From Buxus sempervirens (taxonomy: Eukaryota > Streptophyta > Magnoliopsida > Buxales > Buxaceae), in contig OX387192.1 in NCBI GenBank assembly GCA_947561395.2, forward strand, positions 38,325,736 through 38,389,735: a stretch of 64,000 nucleotides of DNA, written 5' to 3'. The first letter of the stretch is position 1; each line of letters starts with the position of its first letter. Under the pieces are notes generated by a model. That model was not told the DNA's origin. It did not search any database and saw only the letters and a program-made list of their open reading frames with translations. The translations under genes and the position numbers were made by a program. Positions 24,001 to 38,130 of the stretch are shown piece by piece.

Positions 24001-27000
24001 AGTAATTCTCCAAGCAGCGCACCAATGACCAAATTCGGAAGTAGCGCCAGATAAGAAGAAACTTGAGCCACATGAAGTTTAGGACCTGTTGAAACAAAAA
24101 ATAATGATAAATCCTTGAAATGCGTTTAGGACCTGTTGCAACACAAAATAATAATAAATCCTTGAAATGCAGCACTTCCAAGAGATCTTAGGAACAGAAA
24201 CAAATATAGGCAACATGGTAAAAATGATCATGATGCAGCAAAACACAATTGCTTAACAGCAGAAAACACAATGGTAACATGAAGATGTTCTGTATGATAG
24301 CTCAAAGAAGTCAGGGTTGAACGTGTTCCAATTGACAAGTTTTGAGAGAATACATGCATTGAAAAAGAGAAAAACACTCATACCACTCAAACAATAGTAT
24401 TTCATTGAAATATCTAATATTTGATTTAAGGAAAGCTTGATACTTCAATCATCATCTCTTACCCCATACCCAATGATGAAGACCTCCAGAGGAGATAACT
24501 GCTTCCACAAGCCACTAAAACAGCACAATAAAGAAATTCAACCTCTAGACAGGACTGGACAAAATTATTTCAAGTATGATTAACCCTCTGCCTCATAAAT
24601 AAATCACCTGATAGCAAAGGCATTGTAATAGAAGAAGTGCGTCATAAGTTCCATGAGGAAGAGATTAAGGCCCCAGCGGACCCCATATTGAACAATTTGT
24701 CCAAAGGAATAATTTTTCTGTGGCATATCTAACTGCAAGATTAAAATATAAAAGAACTAAATGTTATGTTTCAAGATCATACTAGTGCAACATGCTTAAA
24801 ATAAAGGAAGCTTAAATTTGGTCTGTTCCCAACTCAATAAATTCAAAAAGTTATATGCCATAACAGATCTGTGGCAAAGAATTCATACTAGTTTAATGCA
24901 TTCATGTTGATAAGAGGTAGGGGTAGCAATGGGGTGGACCAGGCCAGAGCAGGCTTAGCACAGGATGTAAGAATCCTTATGTGTGCCCAAGGCCCAGCCC
25001 AGATCTAACACCCAAAGCCAGCCCAAATGGGTCCCGTCCTTGAAATTTTTTTCCATTCTATTATTGAAAATTCTTAAAATATTCATATTCATCAAAATTT
25101 AGGGATTTTGATATATTTTTCAGCAAGCCAAGAAAAAAATCCAAAAAAGAAATAAAGAATATGAAAAACTAATCTCAAATGTATATGAAACAACAATCCC
25201 TACTTTCACATGTGCATGGAAATTGAAAATAATGCCAAGCCAGGCTTCGCCAGGCTTCACGTACCTAGTCCAAGTTGGCCCTACTTATTTCAGACTCTAA
25301 AAAACCAGCCCAAGCAAAATCTCAGGCCTATAAAATAGGGCCTAAGCCTGATTTACAATGGACCATACTCATGGGGCCCAGCAGGCCAGGCCTAAAATTT
25401 TCATCCCTAATCACAAGTGTACTATGCTAAACATAATAAAAATGCTGCATCAAGACAATAAAAAGGCAACAACTAAGAGATAAATCTTTTTTTTCCTAGC
25501 AGGACTACTGGATATTGACATGTGCCTCACTCCTTAACTGCAACCAACACCAGTTTGTGCAAGACAAGTAACTATTGCAATTGGGAGAGGTTACTTCAAC
25601 CATTTGGACATATCATTCTTTGAAGCCATTGAAAGAGGAAAATCGTCAATATCCAAATGTTTATCATCATCATCATCATCATAAGCCAGTTCCCACCAAA
25701 TTAAGATTAACGATACAAATCTTGTCTCTCCATCCTGCTCTATAAAAATTCATATTTTCATTTAATCTACATTTTTTTAAGTCTGGTTTTATAGACTCCA
25801 TCTGTGTCTTTTTATGTCAGCCTCTTACTCACTTAGGCCCTTCAATATGCAAACTCTCATAACTTCCTATAGGTGCATCACATGGTCTCTGCTTCATATG
25901 ACCAAACCATTTTAACCTACTCTCCTCCATTTTATCCTTAATACAGGCTATGCCTAACCTCTTTCGAATGCCTTCATTTCCTATTTTTGTCTTTCTTAGT
26001 TTTTCCACATGTCCATCTTAGCATCCTCATCTTGGTAACACTCCATCTTCTAAACATGTTGATTCTTTGTCGCCCAACATTTTGCACCATACAACATACC
26101 AAGTCTAGTTTCTGCCTTATAGAACTTACCCTTTAGTATAACCGGAACAAGCTTATCAAACAAAATCCTAGAAACACCCCTCCACTTAAGCCAACTAACT
26201 CTAATCCTATCCTATGTCCAACATCTTCTTCAATTCCTCATCTTTTTGTACCATTGATCCAAGGTATTTGAACTTATAACTTAAGGGGATATCCTGATTA
26301 TCAATTCTAATAATTTCATTAGTTATATTGTTATTTATATCAAAAGAGTATTTTATATATTCAGTCTTCGCACGGTTTATTTTAAAACTCTTTGATTCTA
26401 AGATATCCTTCCACAATTCTTGCTCAATATTTACTTCTTTTCGAGTGTGACTCACCAATCCCACATCATCTGCAAATAACATACACCAAGCACCTCATCT
26501 TGAATATAACTCATCAATTCATCCATAACTAAGGTAAAAAGATACAGGTTGATGCAAACCTATCTTAACCGGAAAATCAGTTGTCACCAACAATTTCCAC
26601 TTTAGTTAAGGCTCTCTCATACATATCCTTCATTGTATCAAATATATTTCATTGGTACACCTTTTTTATACAAAGTCTATAAAATAATTCTCTTAGAACC
26701 CTATCATATGCTTTTTCTAAATCAATAAAAACCATATGCAAATCTTTTTTATTTTCTCTAGACTTTTCTATTGACTGTCCAAGTAAAAATATATCTTTCA
26801 CAGTGGATCTTCTAGGCAAAAATCCAAATTGTTTATCTGTCACTCTAGTTATTAGCCTTAATCTATGTTCAATCACTCGTTCCCACAATTTTATAGCATG
26901 ACTCATAAGTTTAATTCCACGGCAATTTGCACACTCGTATACATCTACCTTCTTCTTATATATTGGTATTATTATATTAATCCTCCAAGCATTTGGCATT

Positions 27001-30000
27001 TTTCGAGTCCTTAAAATCTCATTAAATAATTTAGTCAACCAAAATAATTCAATATCTCTCATGCACTTCCACACCTCTATAGGGATGGCATCTGGGCCCA
27101 AGGCTTTTCCTATTTTCATTTTGACTAGAGCAACTTTAACTTCTACAATTCGAACCCTACAAATGTAGGTTTGTTCTCTAGTTCCATTACTGCTATCATC
27201 TATACAGAATCCAAATCTCTATGTACGGTCCCAATTTAATAATTTCATAAAATGTTCTTTCAACCTTTCTTTAATCTCCACATCTTTTACCAAAACTCTT
27301 GAATTTTCACTTTTAATACATCTAACCTAATCTAAGTCCCTCACCTTCTTTAGTACCTAACTTATCATACAAGTTGTCATAAGCATGGCTTTTAGCTTCA
27401 CTAACTTTCTTCTTGATTTTTTTTTTTTAACATTTTTATATCTTTATAAGCTTTCTTGGGTTTTACTCTTTTGCCAAATTTAAAAATAAAATCTTCTCTC
27501 TTTGATAGCTTCTTGGACTATATCACTCCACCATCAAGCTTCCCTATGAGCTGAAATACTACCTCGCGATTCTCCTAATATTTATTTTCCAAGTCTTGTG
27601 ATGCAATTGGCCATTTCATTCTCCTAGTCGGATCACCCATAAGGTCCCAACCGGCCTCTTTTATTAACTTATTCTTAAAATTCATTAAATTTCTTCCTTT
27701 CAATTTCCACCATTTTATTTTTGGGTTTGTTCTAGTGTATTTGTTTTTCTCCCACTTGTAAGACAAATATCCATCACCATTGACCTAGGATGTGAAGCTA
27801 AACTCTCACCTAGAATAAACTTACAGTCTCTACAAGTAGCTAGTTCAGTCCTTCTTAGAAGAAAAAAGCCACTTTGACTCCAATTTAATCCTCTTAAAAG
27901 TCACTAAATGTTCATTTCTCTTTGGTAAAAAGGTATTTGCTAAAACTCTCGCCTGAAATATCCAAAATATGATCGCCTTTCTAAAATACCTCCAATTTGA
28001 AACAACCAAAATATGAGTAGTATGAATATTTAAACACGAAAAGCTAAAAGACAAGAGATAGTATAGTATAAATTCATTATATTCTCACTTAAGCTCATTC
28101 TTGCCTCGGCAAAATTTTAGAGGAATCCTACTATCAATAGACAATATCTGTTTTCAGATATCTATAACAATTATCAAAGCTTAAGAGCTCTCTATCATTA
28201 CTCTTATCTTCATCTACAACTCTAAAGAGCAGCTCATAGTGCGAGGAGATTGGAAAAACTGCTTGTAGATAGTTCCAATGGACCACCTCGGTTTACTCCT
28301 CTCTCTCTCTCTCTAAAAAAATCACATTATTACATTACCATTATTTTCAATTTTTGATCTAATGGAACTTGTGGAAGTATTGACACGCTACGGATCTTTG
28401 CAAAAGAGTATACAACCACCATTTTAATCATTATTATAACTGCCACCTTCCACTTTCTATCTACATGTACTTTCCGATTTAAATTTCACCTCAATCCAAC
28501 TGGCCAAGTATTGAAGAGTTATAGACCTACAACCTCTTTCACTACAAAGATAACGGCAAAAAAAAAAAGAGATAAATGAGTGGCATTCACAACAATGCAA
28601 GTTGTTTAGTTTGCATTGCATTAGCCAAGAGGTGGTGAGTGAATGTCTATAAGCGCATACCTGAACTAGACCAATAATCAATGGTCATAAGTCATAACTC
28701 ATAACAACTAATACTATAGCAAAGAAACATAAACAGTATCTGAAAAAAGAGATTGCAGCATTGGCTATTTAGGAATTTTCAAAAAAAAAAAAGAAAAATT
28801 TTGTTGATACAGGTGTCCTTGTCAGGTCTTAATGGAAATAATCGTAATATTCAGAAATTTTTGAGATATATTTAAGTGGGACAATTACATTGAAATAAAA
28901 AAATTGTTGGAACTTTTTATATTTCCTTCACATGTTATCTCTAAAAGTACATTGAAATATTACAGGGCCTTTTATTTTTGAATCTTGTTGTAGTTTGGTC
29001 GATAAGATTCCTTATATAACCCATAAATATGGAAAAACAATTAGATGACAGCCATAACAGTGCATTTTATGGGAAACTAGTTTCAAAAATGCAAGAAAAA
29101 AAACAGTATATCCACTTTCATGTCTAGATCTGTTGACACCGAAAAGGATATGATCATACCATATATAACTAATAAAGATAAGTAATATCAAACTATTTTA
29201 GGATAAAAAGTATAAATAGTAACAAATAAAAATGTAATGAAAGAAATTAATTATGAAGAGTCTACACACTGAAATAAAAACATAAGCACTCGCATCAAGT
29301 TGAGCTAAATACACAATTTTTTTGGTTAAGTTAAACAAATGCAATTTAATTATATATTAAAATGAACAAACTTCCAGCATATACCATTCATTTTTTATAT
29401 TCATATTTCATACACAATTAAAAACCCTTTCCAACATCAGTAGTTAGAGGGATACATGAATTTTTTTCCTTCTTCCTTTTATTTTTCTTGAGTTGTGTCA
29501 TCATTGTATGGTTATTATCTTTCTATACATTAGATAAAAGTTCCTAGAAAGCATGAACATCTAATTGGAGTGATTGTAAGTTCTAATAGATCCCACTTCC
29601 ACTTGACAAATTCAACAAAACCTACTTAACGATATACGAGATCGAACAAAAGAAAAAGAATTATCTCCTACTTCACCTGTATTCATATAGGTATCCATGA
29701 ATCAAAACTGTAAGAGGTCAACTATTGATACTAGTTCAAGAACCATACACATAGGTGTTCAGTAACAAGTAAAGGAGCTTCATGGGACCGTTTATATGCA
29801 ATATCCAAGTTCCCTAAATCAAGAATAAGTGCATTTGCAAGACCATATATATCTTTTATGGAATATATTGGAACAAATGAGACTAACATTCATATTAACT
29901 CATATGAATATGTCAAACCTGTGACGCAAATGCATTGAAACTTATTATTGGTCCAGCAATGTAAAGGGGTGCATATAACAAGTAAGAAAGGTATACTGTA

Positions 30001-33000
30001 AACGAGTATCTGTCAACACAGGCACTTCTCCCCTGAAAATGATCAACAAAAGAATCAATAAAAATTATAGCACGTTTCAAATGAAGATGACAAAGACATC
30101 CATGAGCAAAGACAAAAAACAAAAATGCAAAAACCAAAATCGTGTTGTAGCAAGAAAACAAAGCATAACCAAGAATGACAAAGACATCCTTGAGCAATAA
30201 CACCACTAGTCTCCCTGATGATTTCCATGAAACTTCACCACACTCCTTGCTGCCCTCTTGGCCAGCCTATCAGCTGTTCTTCTGAGGTGAAGATTTGGAC
30301 ATATCCATTGAACAATGTTTCTAAATATAAGATCTCTATCAGAATCTGTTACACTCAAGGACATAGACCTGACACCAGAAGTATTCTCAAGTTTGAATAA
30401 GTTTTAGTTGTACTGCAATGTCAAAAAGGAATCCAATCAAAAAAATGATCATGTGTTGTGGTTGTCCATTAAAAGTGTCAAATAAGCTTGCAGCTACATC
30501 CCCACTTCCGTATGGGTTTAGTTTTGGTCTTGGAAGTGGGTTTGACCAAGAGGGTAAAGGTGTCACGAAGAATACGAAGATTTTAAAATAAGAGGAACTT
30601 AGCTTTCCCAACTATATAAGCAGACTTCTTTCCATTTGAAAGTAAAGACATTTCTATCCTGTCCATCTTCTGTGTTTGTTTGTATATAGATAGGGATAGA
30701 GTCAATAACTGCCCTCGGCATAGCACATAGAAAACCCTCTTATGCACACCTTAGTTTGCAACAAATCACAAATTTTTGTGCCTACAAATAATAGCCTACT
30801 AATTTTTTTTGGATGATATGCCTATCCACACAAACCTACTCTGATTAGACATGTGAGGGAGAGTGGGTTTGTGAATACCAATTATGTGCATGAAATCAGA
30901 TTGTTAGTCAACAAGAGATCTGCAGCAGATTTCTGCAATTCCAAAATAAAGACAGCCTTGTTTCTTCAAGTTAATTAGCCGCCTTCTTGAAGAGAGGAGT
31001 TATCCTTTAATAGTTTTAGTTATCCTTCCCTTTTCTACTATTTCTCTTTCTGCTACTGTTCTAGTTCAATACCACATACTTATTGATCTTAGTTTTGTTG
31101 CTTTGTTTCTATTTGGTTCTAGTTCTAATTCACTTTAGATTTGCTTGCAAAGGCTTGAACCTAATATCTTGAGGTTCTAATAGCAAATTGAGCAAGCTCG
31201 ATTCAATTAGATCCTATGTAAATATCTGCTCTGTTGAAAAGGCTCAAATATCTTTAGTTAAGGCAATTAATTATTAACTAGTTGATTTACCCGTGCTAAG
31301 CACGGGAAGATATGTTTTCCATAAATAATATTTTACTAAATAATGTTAAATATATATTACTTTCTTTAAATTTATGAATAGGAAATTTTGACAGTATATA
31401 TTTTAAACCAATAATTTAAAAAAGTACAAAAACACACAAAAAAGTAATAAGAAAAAGTGTACTTTTTAAATAACAAAAAAATGTTTTTTAATTTAAAAAT
31501 TTTAACAATATACATATAGTGTTGGACGAAATATTGATTTGGATGATCATTGAGAATGATTGTACAAATATTTAATTTAAATTATGGGTTACTTTTTTAT
31601 AATTAGAAATTAATGATATTTCATTAAAGCAATTCAGAATTAGTCTCATCTTAAAGATAACGAAAAATTCAAGTATTATCTGTTTTAAAAAAATTATTGA
31701 TTACAAATAAATTATTTTGATGTGGGCCCCAAAAAGGCCATTGGAGAAAGGGGGTTTGTCCACGTGGAAGAGAGAATGTATGGGTTTCACATAAATAATT
31801 TCGTTAAATATTTATTTTAATTTAGTTAAAGATAACGAAAAATTCAAATACTATCTATTTTAAAAAAATTATTGATTAAAAATAAATTATTTTGATGTGG
31901 GGCCAAAAGGGCCATTGGGGAAGGGGGTTTGTCCACGTGGAGGAGAGAAGGTATGGGGTTTCACATAGATAATTTAGTTAAAGATATATTTTAATTTAGT
32001 TAAAGATAACGAAAAATTCAAATATTATCTATTTTAAAAAATTTATTGATTATAAATAAATTATTTTGACGTGGGGCCCAAAAGGGCCATTGGAGAAAGG
32101 AGGCCTTGTCCACGTGGAGGAGAGAGAGTATGGGGTTTGAAGACTCTACTTTTATATGTATATATGATTAAAGCAATTGAGCAATAGCAGAACCTGGTTC
32201 AATTGTTAATGCCGGGTTCTTCTAGCCAACCAGAGCAGAAACCATAAATCTTCAGCTTCCTGAAACCCTATCTTCCAGTTCAAAAAACCCAACGTGTATT
32301 GAGTTCCCATATTCTGTCTGGTATTACTGAAACAATGTAAAACGGATATTTCTTTCAAGCACAAGGTCAGGGCAAAAAAATGGTTTCCATCTCTCTCTAC
32401 TCAGGTTATACCTTTCCAAGCCCTGCTTTTTGGCTAAATAAGAGTTAAAATCTCTCAAACAAAGAAGACAGGCTAGTTCAATTTTGCCCCAAGACAAGTA
32501 CCTTCTAATGGGAAATACAAATTGGCCCAACATGAATACAGGCATTATTATACTGAAAATGTTTTGTAACAGCAAGCAGTTGCCAGCAGTCTAAAAAGTA
32601 TGCATAATTTCTTAATAAAATTATTGAAAAGGAAAAACAAAAAAATAAAGAATAAGAACCAAGATCATGCAGCTGCAAATTTCAGGCAGCAGAAAAGCAT
32701 TCCCTCTATATTTAATACATGTCAATTCAAATAAAAAAATAAAACCGAAAAATAAAAAACCAATCTCAAAGACAAGAAATGTATAGAAATAAAATAACAT
32801 TTAAAAATAAGAATCAACCTAGATGGTCAAACATTACCTTGTAATCAAGATGGGAAGTTTGACATGCCCAATAGTAATCATATCCAAAGCTTATCATGCG
32901 CAAAATTACTGGCACACAAAGCGAATAATTATAAAAATCAAATAAAAATATATAAGAATGTTCAAGCATGCAAATTATATAAACCTAGCAATCACACAAT

Positions 33001-36000
33001 ATGATGTGATAATATGGTAGTTATATTGTCAAATCTGGACCTGTAATTCTACCACCCACTGTCATCCATCCTAATCAGTGCTTATTTCTTTTTCATGAAA
33101 CTTCAAGCAGGAATTGAATATATGTCAATGTCTGTTATAGCAAATTGAATTCATGACTTTTAGTGGACACTCACAAAACGTTTAGGAGGACTTGAAGCCA
33201 ACAAATTGTGAATAATAGCAACCACCACACATAATCAGTCATAGGTAATTTGTCAACATTATAAAGTTACCACATGTGACATGCAGGTGCTACTGTCCAG
33301 CTGATATTTAATAGAATTCAGCTAATATAACAATCAACCCACACAGCTTTATGGATAATAAAAGCATACTCAAGCTGAGAAGTCCCAGGAGAATAAAAAC
33401 ATATTGTCAATTGAGTCTAAGTTCCAGGAAGTATAAATAGCAGCTCCTTACTCCCATCTGAACAAGTGTATCCCAGGGGTACCAGGCATATCCCAAACAC
33501 AATATTTTGAGGTAGGAGCACAAATCAAGTATTCTTGAACTAGAACATATCACAATTCAAGAGCAGTGGCAAGCAGTATATGGAACAATATAGTCTACAG
33601 GAAATGAACTTGCTCTTGGTTGGATCTTTATATCTATCAAAAACACAACTAAAAGATGGGTAATTAGGAATTTATGATGACCCCAGAATTACATTTAGAC
33701 CGTATGCTTGTGAATTATATGTTATTTGGTTCTCATTATATTCGATTTTTTGTTTGCATGATACAAGTAAGAATAATATTTATGCTAAAATTGTATTACA
33801 TTGGAAATGAACTTGCTCTTGTTTGCATGATAGCCTTGCCACCTAGGAGCTTCTCTAGGCAATTGGGCAATCACCTGTTGAACAGTTTTTGCCCAATTGC
33901 ACATTCAAGTCTGAAGAGCCCATTACATGCTGTAATTATTTTCATACATATTCATGCGGAGGCAAACAATTTTATAATAATTATATCATACATACATACT
34001 TTCAAATGGTAATGGAACTGATTGATAACCATACAAACCATAACCGAACAAACAAGAACCAAAAATAAAATTAAAAAAAAAAATCTTAAAAAAAAAAGGG
34101 AGGAGACCAAATCATTCATGATTTTACTAATGTAGTTGTCATGTAGGCACCTTAATTAAATAAAAATTAATAAGTAATATAAATAAATAAAAACTGGCTT
34201 TGATTAAATAAAATTACCAAATAAATACCACTTACTAACAAAAATGACTATCGATTCATGGTTGCTCATTATGCAAGCTTTAACTAAAAGCAAGTAATAA
34301 ATAAATAAATACAAAAAAAAAAAATATCATCCAGCCAGCCAAGGCACCTTGTCACTCGGCCCCTCAATCTTGCATGGTCTCCTATGCAAGAGCCTGAAAC
34401 AACCATGTAAAGTAATTCCTCAAGTGATGGCGACTAACAAAGAATAACAAATAATCCAGAAACAACAATCCAACTAGAATTGGCTCCTCAAAAAGAAAAG
34501 TTCTAGATAAGAAACTATTAGATGTGATATTGATCAGGCATTTGAAATTACATACAACCCTCAGAGAGATTAAAGCATTCACTTTCAACACCACAAATAT
34601 CATAATATAATATAGTAATGCAGCAAAAGTTTAAGGGGAAAAACTGGAAGGATGCATATCGCAATTAAGTATGTGTTTACCAAAATTAAAGCAAATATGC
34701 CATCTAAATGTACCCCGGAAGTTGTCCAAAAAAGCCCAACGCTGCCTGCACATATTTACAAAGCACAATCATGGTAGAACCATTATATTATTAATATTAC
34801 AGATTTATCTAAGTATGCAAAGCAAATATCAATCAAAGATTAGCACAGACACTAACCCAATAATGGAGAATGAATATCCTTCGTAAACACAATTGCACAG
34901 AAGAAAAAATATGTTGAAAATCCAAAGTACCCATGAGAAGTATTTGGATTGTGCAAATATCTGCAGGAACACATATATAGTAAAATATGATGATAATCAG
35001 AAACAATGGATCGGATAATCAAAACCTCGTATTAGAAAAAAAAACAAAAGATTATTGGATTAGAGAAGATATCAAAGATAATTGGAATAGGAAATTTAGC
35101 AAAATTGTGATCCAAACGGAAAATATGATTTTTAACAGATTAGAATGATGGGACAGGATTCTGACCTCAACTAACTGGGATTAGCAGTCTGTCGTTTTTG
35201 TTTTTGTTGTTGTTCAATTATTATGAAGAACCCATTAGCTATAAATATATTTAGTACCCGGAGAGTTAAGAGGCAATCTTAGTTCTACACACCAAACAAA
35301 AAGAGGCATCCTTACATGACATGATAATTCTGCCTTTATTTGGATGCCATATATAAAACCATTGGATATACCTTAAATTTCTAGCTTAAAAGCCCTTTCA
35401 GCTCTGTTCTTCTAGATATGAAATGCAAGAAATGTCTATCAAACATCTGGCATTCAAACATAAAATTCAAGAATTTTAGCATCCGACCTCGGTAAGAAGA
35501 AGATTACACACTTACACAGTAGATAACCCAATAATTTAATGAGCTCAAGAAAAAAATAAATAACAGAATTTGACAACATCAAGGCTAAGCACAGAATGCA
35601 AAGAAAAACAAATAAGACCTAATAAGCCATGTTGTAAGATTTTTAGGGGAAAAAAACCAAAAGCTATAATGGGATCAGAATTGCATAGTAGGATGACTCT
35701 TGATATCGAAGAAATTGAATACTTCCATTCAATTAGAGGCCGAACATAATTCAAGTTTTGGCACTACAACAATGCAAAATGATTACAACAATTCCTGAAT
35801 CTCCATGTGGAAAAATAAATGTGTTCACGATCAACTGGGTATTCTCGTATCAACATCACATCGGGATAAGAAACCTTGAGGTCTCCTATTTCTGACAACC
35901 GTCAAAAGAAGTGACCTTACCGTGCTTCAGAGGATCATCAAAGACAATGAAACAAATAAATCTTAAAGATGCTTAACTTCTTATGGGAGTAAAACATCCT

Positions 36001-37663
36001 TTTATAAAGTATATGCATGCCATCCTTCTTCAAAGTTCTAATACGGTAATCTGTTTTTATACAGCAACAGATATGGAAAAAGGAATCAACAATAGCATCA
36101 AATCAAATGAACTGATATCAATTGAATCAGCCCCTGAAAATAAATCTTCAAAAATTTGAAGAATTTTAAGCTCCACGTATTTTTTCAAATAGTTCACCTC
36201 TAAGAGAAATTTATCTGTTAAAAGTAGGATCACAATCCTTACAGGGAGTAAGATGTTCTTAAACACCTGAATCATTAATAATAGTATAATAATATTAATG
36301 ACATGAAGCCTCGCACTATACGTGGCACAGAGTCGTTTGCAAGCCCATTTATATAACTAATGCACATTAGGACCACAAAAAAGACAATAATGTTTCAGGA
36401 AATAAGAGTCAAGCCAAAAATAGAAAAGTTCACGTTCGAAACAAGTAAAGAGGTACCTTTACTAAAAGAAAGTTAGCCGAAGCAATCGAAAGGACAAATA
36501 TAAGACTGCAAGTTCAGGGAAAAAATATAGTGAGGACACACAATTCAACCTATTTAAAATTTTGACATGCCAAATATTGTCATGTTCAAAAAACATACCA
36601 GGCTCCATGTAGATATAACAGGTAACTCAAAGAAACCAATAGCCAAACGATAGACATTCCCCTTGCTTCTAGAGAGTAACAAGCCCTCAAGGTATTTGTC
36701 ACCAGAATAAAGATTCCAAAGACGAGGGTAAGCACAGGTAGGTTTCCCCGAAAATTTCTCCACTGGGCATCAGAAACGTCCTAATAAAAGGTAGATTGTG
36801 TAAAATAATTAAAAATTTGACATCTCTATGACGATTCAATGCAGTGTTTTGTGAGTGCAACATCAATTGTATCATTAGTGACAATTTATGATTTTTAATT
36901 GCGTAAAGCAGCACGAGAATTTTAGAAATTGGAGAATCAGAAAGTGTTTATGTGTACCAAACTGCAATGTCAAAATAGATAAAAATAAAAATAAAAAATT
37001 TGACTTCAATTTTTAGTGGGTGGCAATCCACTACTGGCACACTACTTCGAGAGATGAATTTTCAAAGCCATGATATCAATTAGAACTTGCATCCACTAGC
37101 ATAACAATGCTTTCGGTAAGTAGTAGTCAGTAATCTGAAGGTTTCGCATATCATATAGCAATAAATTAAGGGCACTCAATAGTGGTAGCAAGTTAGCAAC
37201 AAAAGAAGAAATTAAATTATAAAAATAAAATAAAAATTTTAGGTATGGAAATTGAACAAATTAACATACATTCAATCGACCAGCGATCCAGCCAGGGCGT
37301 AGACCATAAAGCATTCCAGAATAATCTGCAAATACCCAGAGGAAACAATACAGAACAAACAACGATGGATGCGTCATTTTCAGATTTGAATATGATGGGA
37401 AAGAAGGTAAGGAAAAGAAATTAAGAATTAAAGGTTAATTAGTTAACGGTACCATAAGAGAGTTGCAGAGAACGCCGGATTACAACAACATAGAACACGA
37501 GCGCATAAATAAGGAGAAGTATAAGCTCCGTTTGCTTCCATGACCGATTCATTCCTCTCTCCCCGTGATTTACAGGCACTGCATATGACAAATTGTCGAA
37601 TTTGAACAGATGTTGATACGTGTAATTGTACGGCTCTGCGGTTTTTGGTCCCAGCGTTACCAT
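21004..37663 (-). CDS. Membrane-bound O-acyltransferase (MBOAT), GUP1/HHAT-like
   Basis: Eighteen exons rebuild one 547-residue protein: 37663-37453, 37325-37270, 36780-36599, 36505-36457, 34960-34857, 34745-34681, 32908-32838, 30032-29919, 24732-24608, 24514-24463, 24085-24023, 23764-23655, 23576-23484, 23406-23325, 22326-22249, 21407-21332, 21207-21158 and 21066-21004 (TGA). All introns are GT-AG and phases agree. Membrane segments are plentiful (ILLLIYALVFYVVVI, LSYLLYAPLYIAGPII, FIIGYGVLNFMWLKFLLIW). The MBOAT core is complete: ENMPRCINNCHS with Asn380, FWKSWHASFNKW with His392, and the invariant histidine His428 in VAIWHDLEW. The family transfers acyl groups in the endoplasmic reticulum; GUP1 relatives remodel GPI anchors and HHAT palmitoylates proteins, and the plant substrate is not evident here. 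The 5.2-kb intron 8 holds a LINE and a hAT-like element; intron 7 holds a Helitron. Confidence 0.94.
22545..22790. repeat. Tandem duplication of about 120 bp in MBOAT intron 15
   Basis: Two imperfect copies each run from CATAGGA(T/C)TCAC through ACTGAATTCTGCA(T/A)AAACATTACATAATAGAACACT. The second is clearly diverged. Confidence 0.8.
24918..25409. mobile_element. hAT-like non-autonomous element in MBOAT intron 8
   Basis: It begins TAGGGGTAGCAATGGGGTGG and ends AAAATTTTCATCCCTA, so both ends carry TAGGG. Flanking 8-bp words ATAAGAGG and ATCACAAG agree at five of eight positions, which is weak. The ends are rich in GGCC/CCAGGCC, like the other hAT-type copies. Confidence 0.5.
25655..27800 (-). 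mobile_element. RTE-clade LINE remnant (reverse transcriptase)
   Basis: Broken minus-strand frames at 27119-26649 and 26482-26207 encode reverse transcriptase: GPDAIPIEVWKCM, NCRGIKLMSHAIKLWERVIE, FGFLPRRST, HMVFIDLEKAYDRV and the catalytic box as FADD. These are hallmarks of plant RTE LINEs. A (GAT)n run at 25662-25683 marks the 3' end, matching the microsatellite-like tails of this clade. The endonuclease region upstream is degraded. Frameshifts and stops separate the blocks, so it is inactive. It lies in sense with the MBOAT gene in intron 8. Confidence 0.88.
31278..32167 (-). mobile_element. Non-autonomous Helitron in MBOAT intron 7
   Basis: On the minus strand the element begins TCATATATACATATAAAAGTAGAG and ends with the hairpin CCCGTGC-TTA-GCACGGG followed 10 bases later by CTAG. 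It lies between A (32168) and T (complement of 31277), the Helitron target. There is no target duplication, terminal inverted repeat or coding sequence. The interior is mostly three tandem copies of an approximately 175-bp unit. Confidence 0.85.
31653..32140. repeat. About 175-bp tandem repeats, each with a CACGTG box
   Basis: Units start at AAAGATAACGAAAAATTCAA at 31653, 31828 and 32002. Each has GTCCACGTGGA, with CACGTG at 31761-31766, 31934-31939 and 32111-32116. CACGTG is the G-box recognised by plant bHLH and bZIP factors. Confidence 0.9.
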
Positions 37664-38040
37664 TCCCTAGGGGCCCGGCCCGTTTGGGATGCTCTTGAGT
37701 TCGGTTTCTCTACACCTGTAGGCTTTGAGAGGCCGGTTCGTAAAGCCTGATATAATTAAAGCCCGGGAACGATCCCCGATTCTCAAACCTTTTTCTTGCC
37801 TCCATACTTCCAAGGGTCTCTTTTGGAGACGTTTTCGGAAAACAAACTAAAAATCAAATACTTCTCAAATTGTTTTTCTGAATTTGGTAATAGGTGAAGA
37901 GAAAATCTGTTTAACAAGAATTAGTTAAATCAATGATGATTTTAAAATAAATAAAAATACAAATGGTAAGTCTAATGATGATGGTCATCATACTATTAGT
38001 GTTATTGCGTAGTGATAGTGTTAAACAAATCCTTGAGTAA
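37664..38040. promoter_or_regulatory. Upstream region of the MBOAT gene
   Basis: About 380 bp before the MBOAT start codon, with a GC-rich block (GGGGCCCGGCCCG) next to it. No clear TATA box or other assignable element was found. Confidence 0.4.
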
Positions 38041-38130
38041 TTCGATTAGAGGGTGTTTGATAACGTTTTTCTATTTTTAAGAGCAGAAAGCCAAAAACTT
38101 GTTTGGTTGTGATGGTTTTCAAATCGTTTT

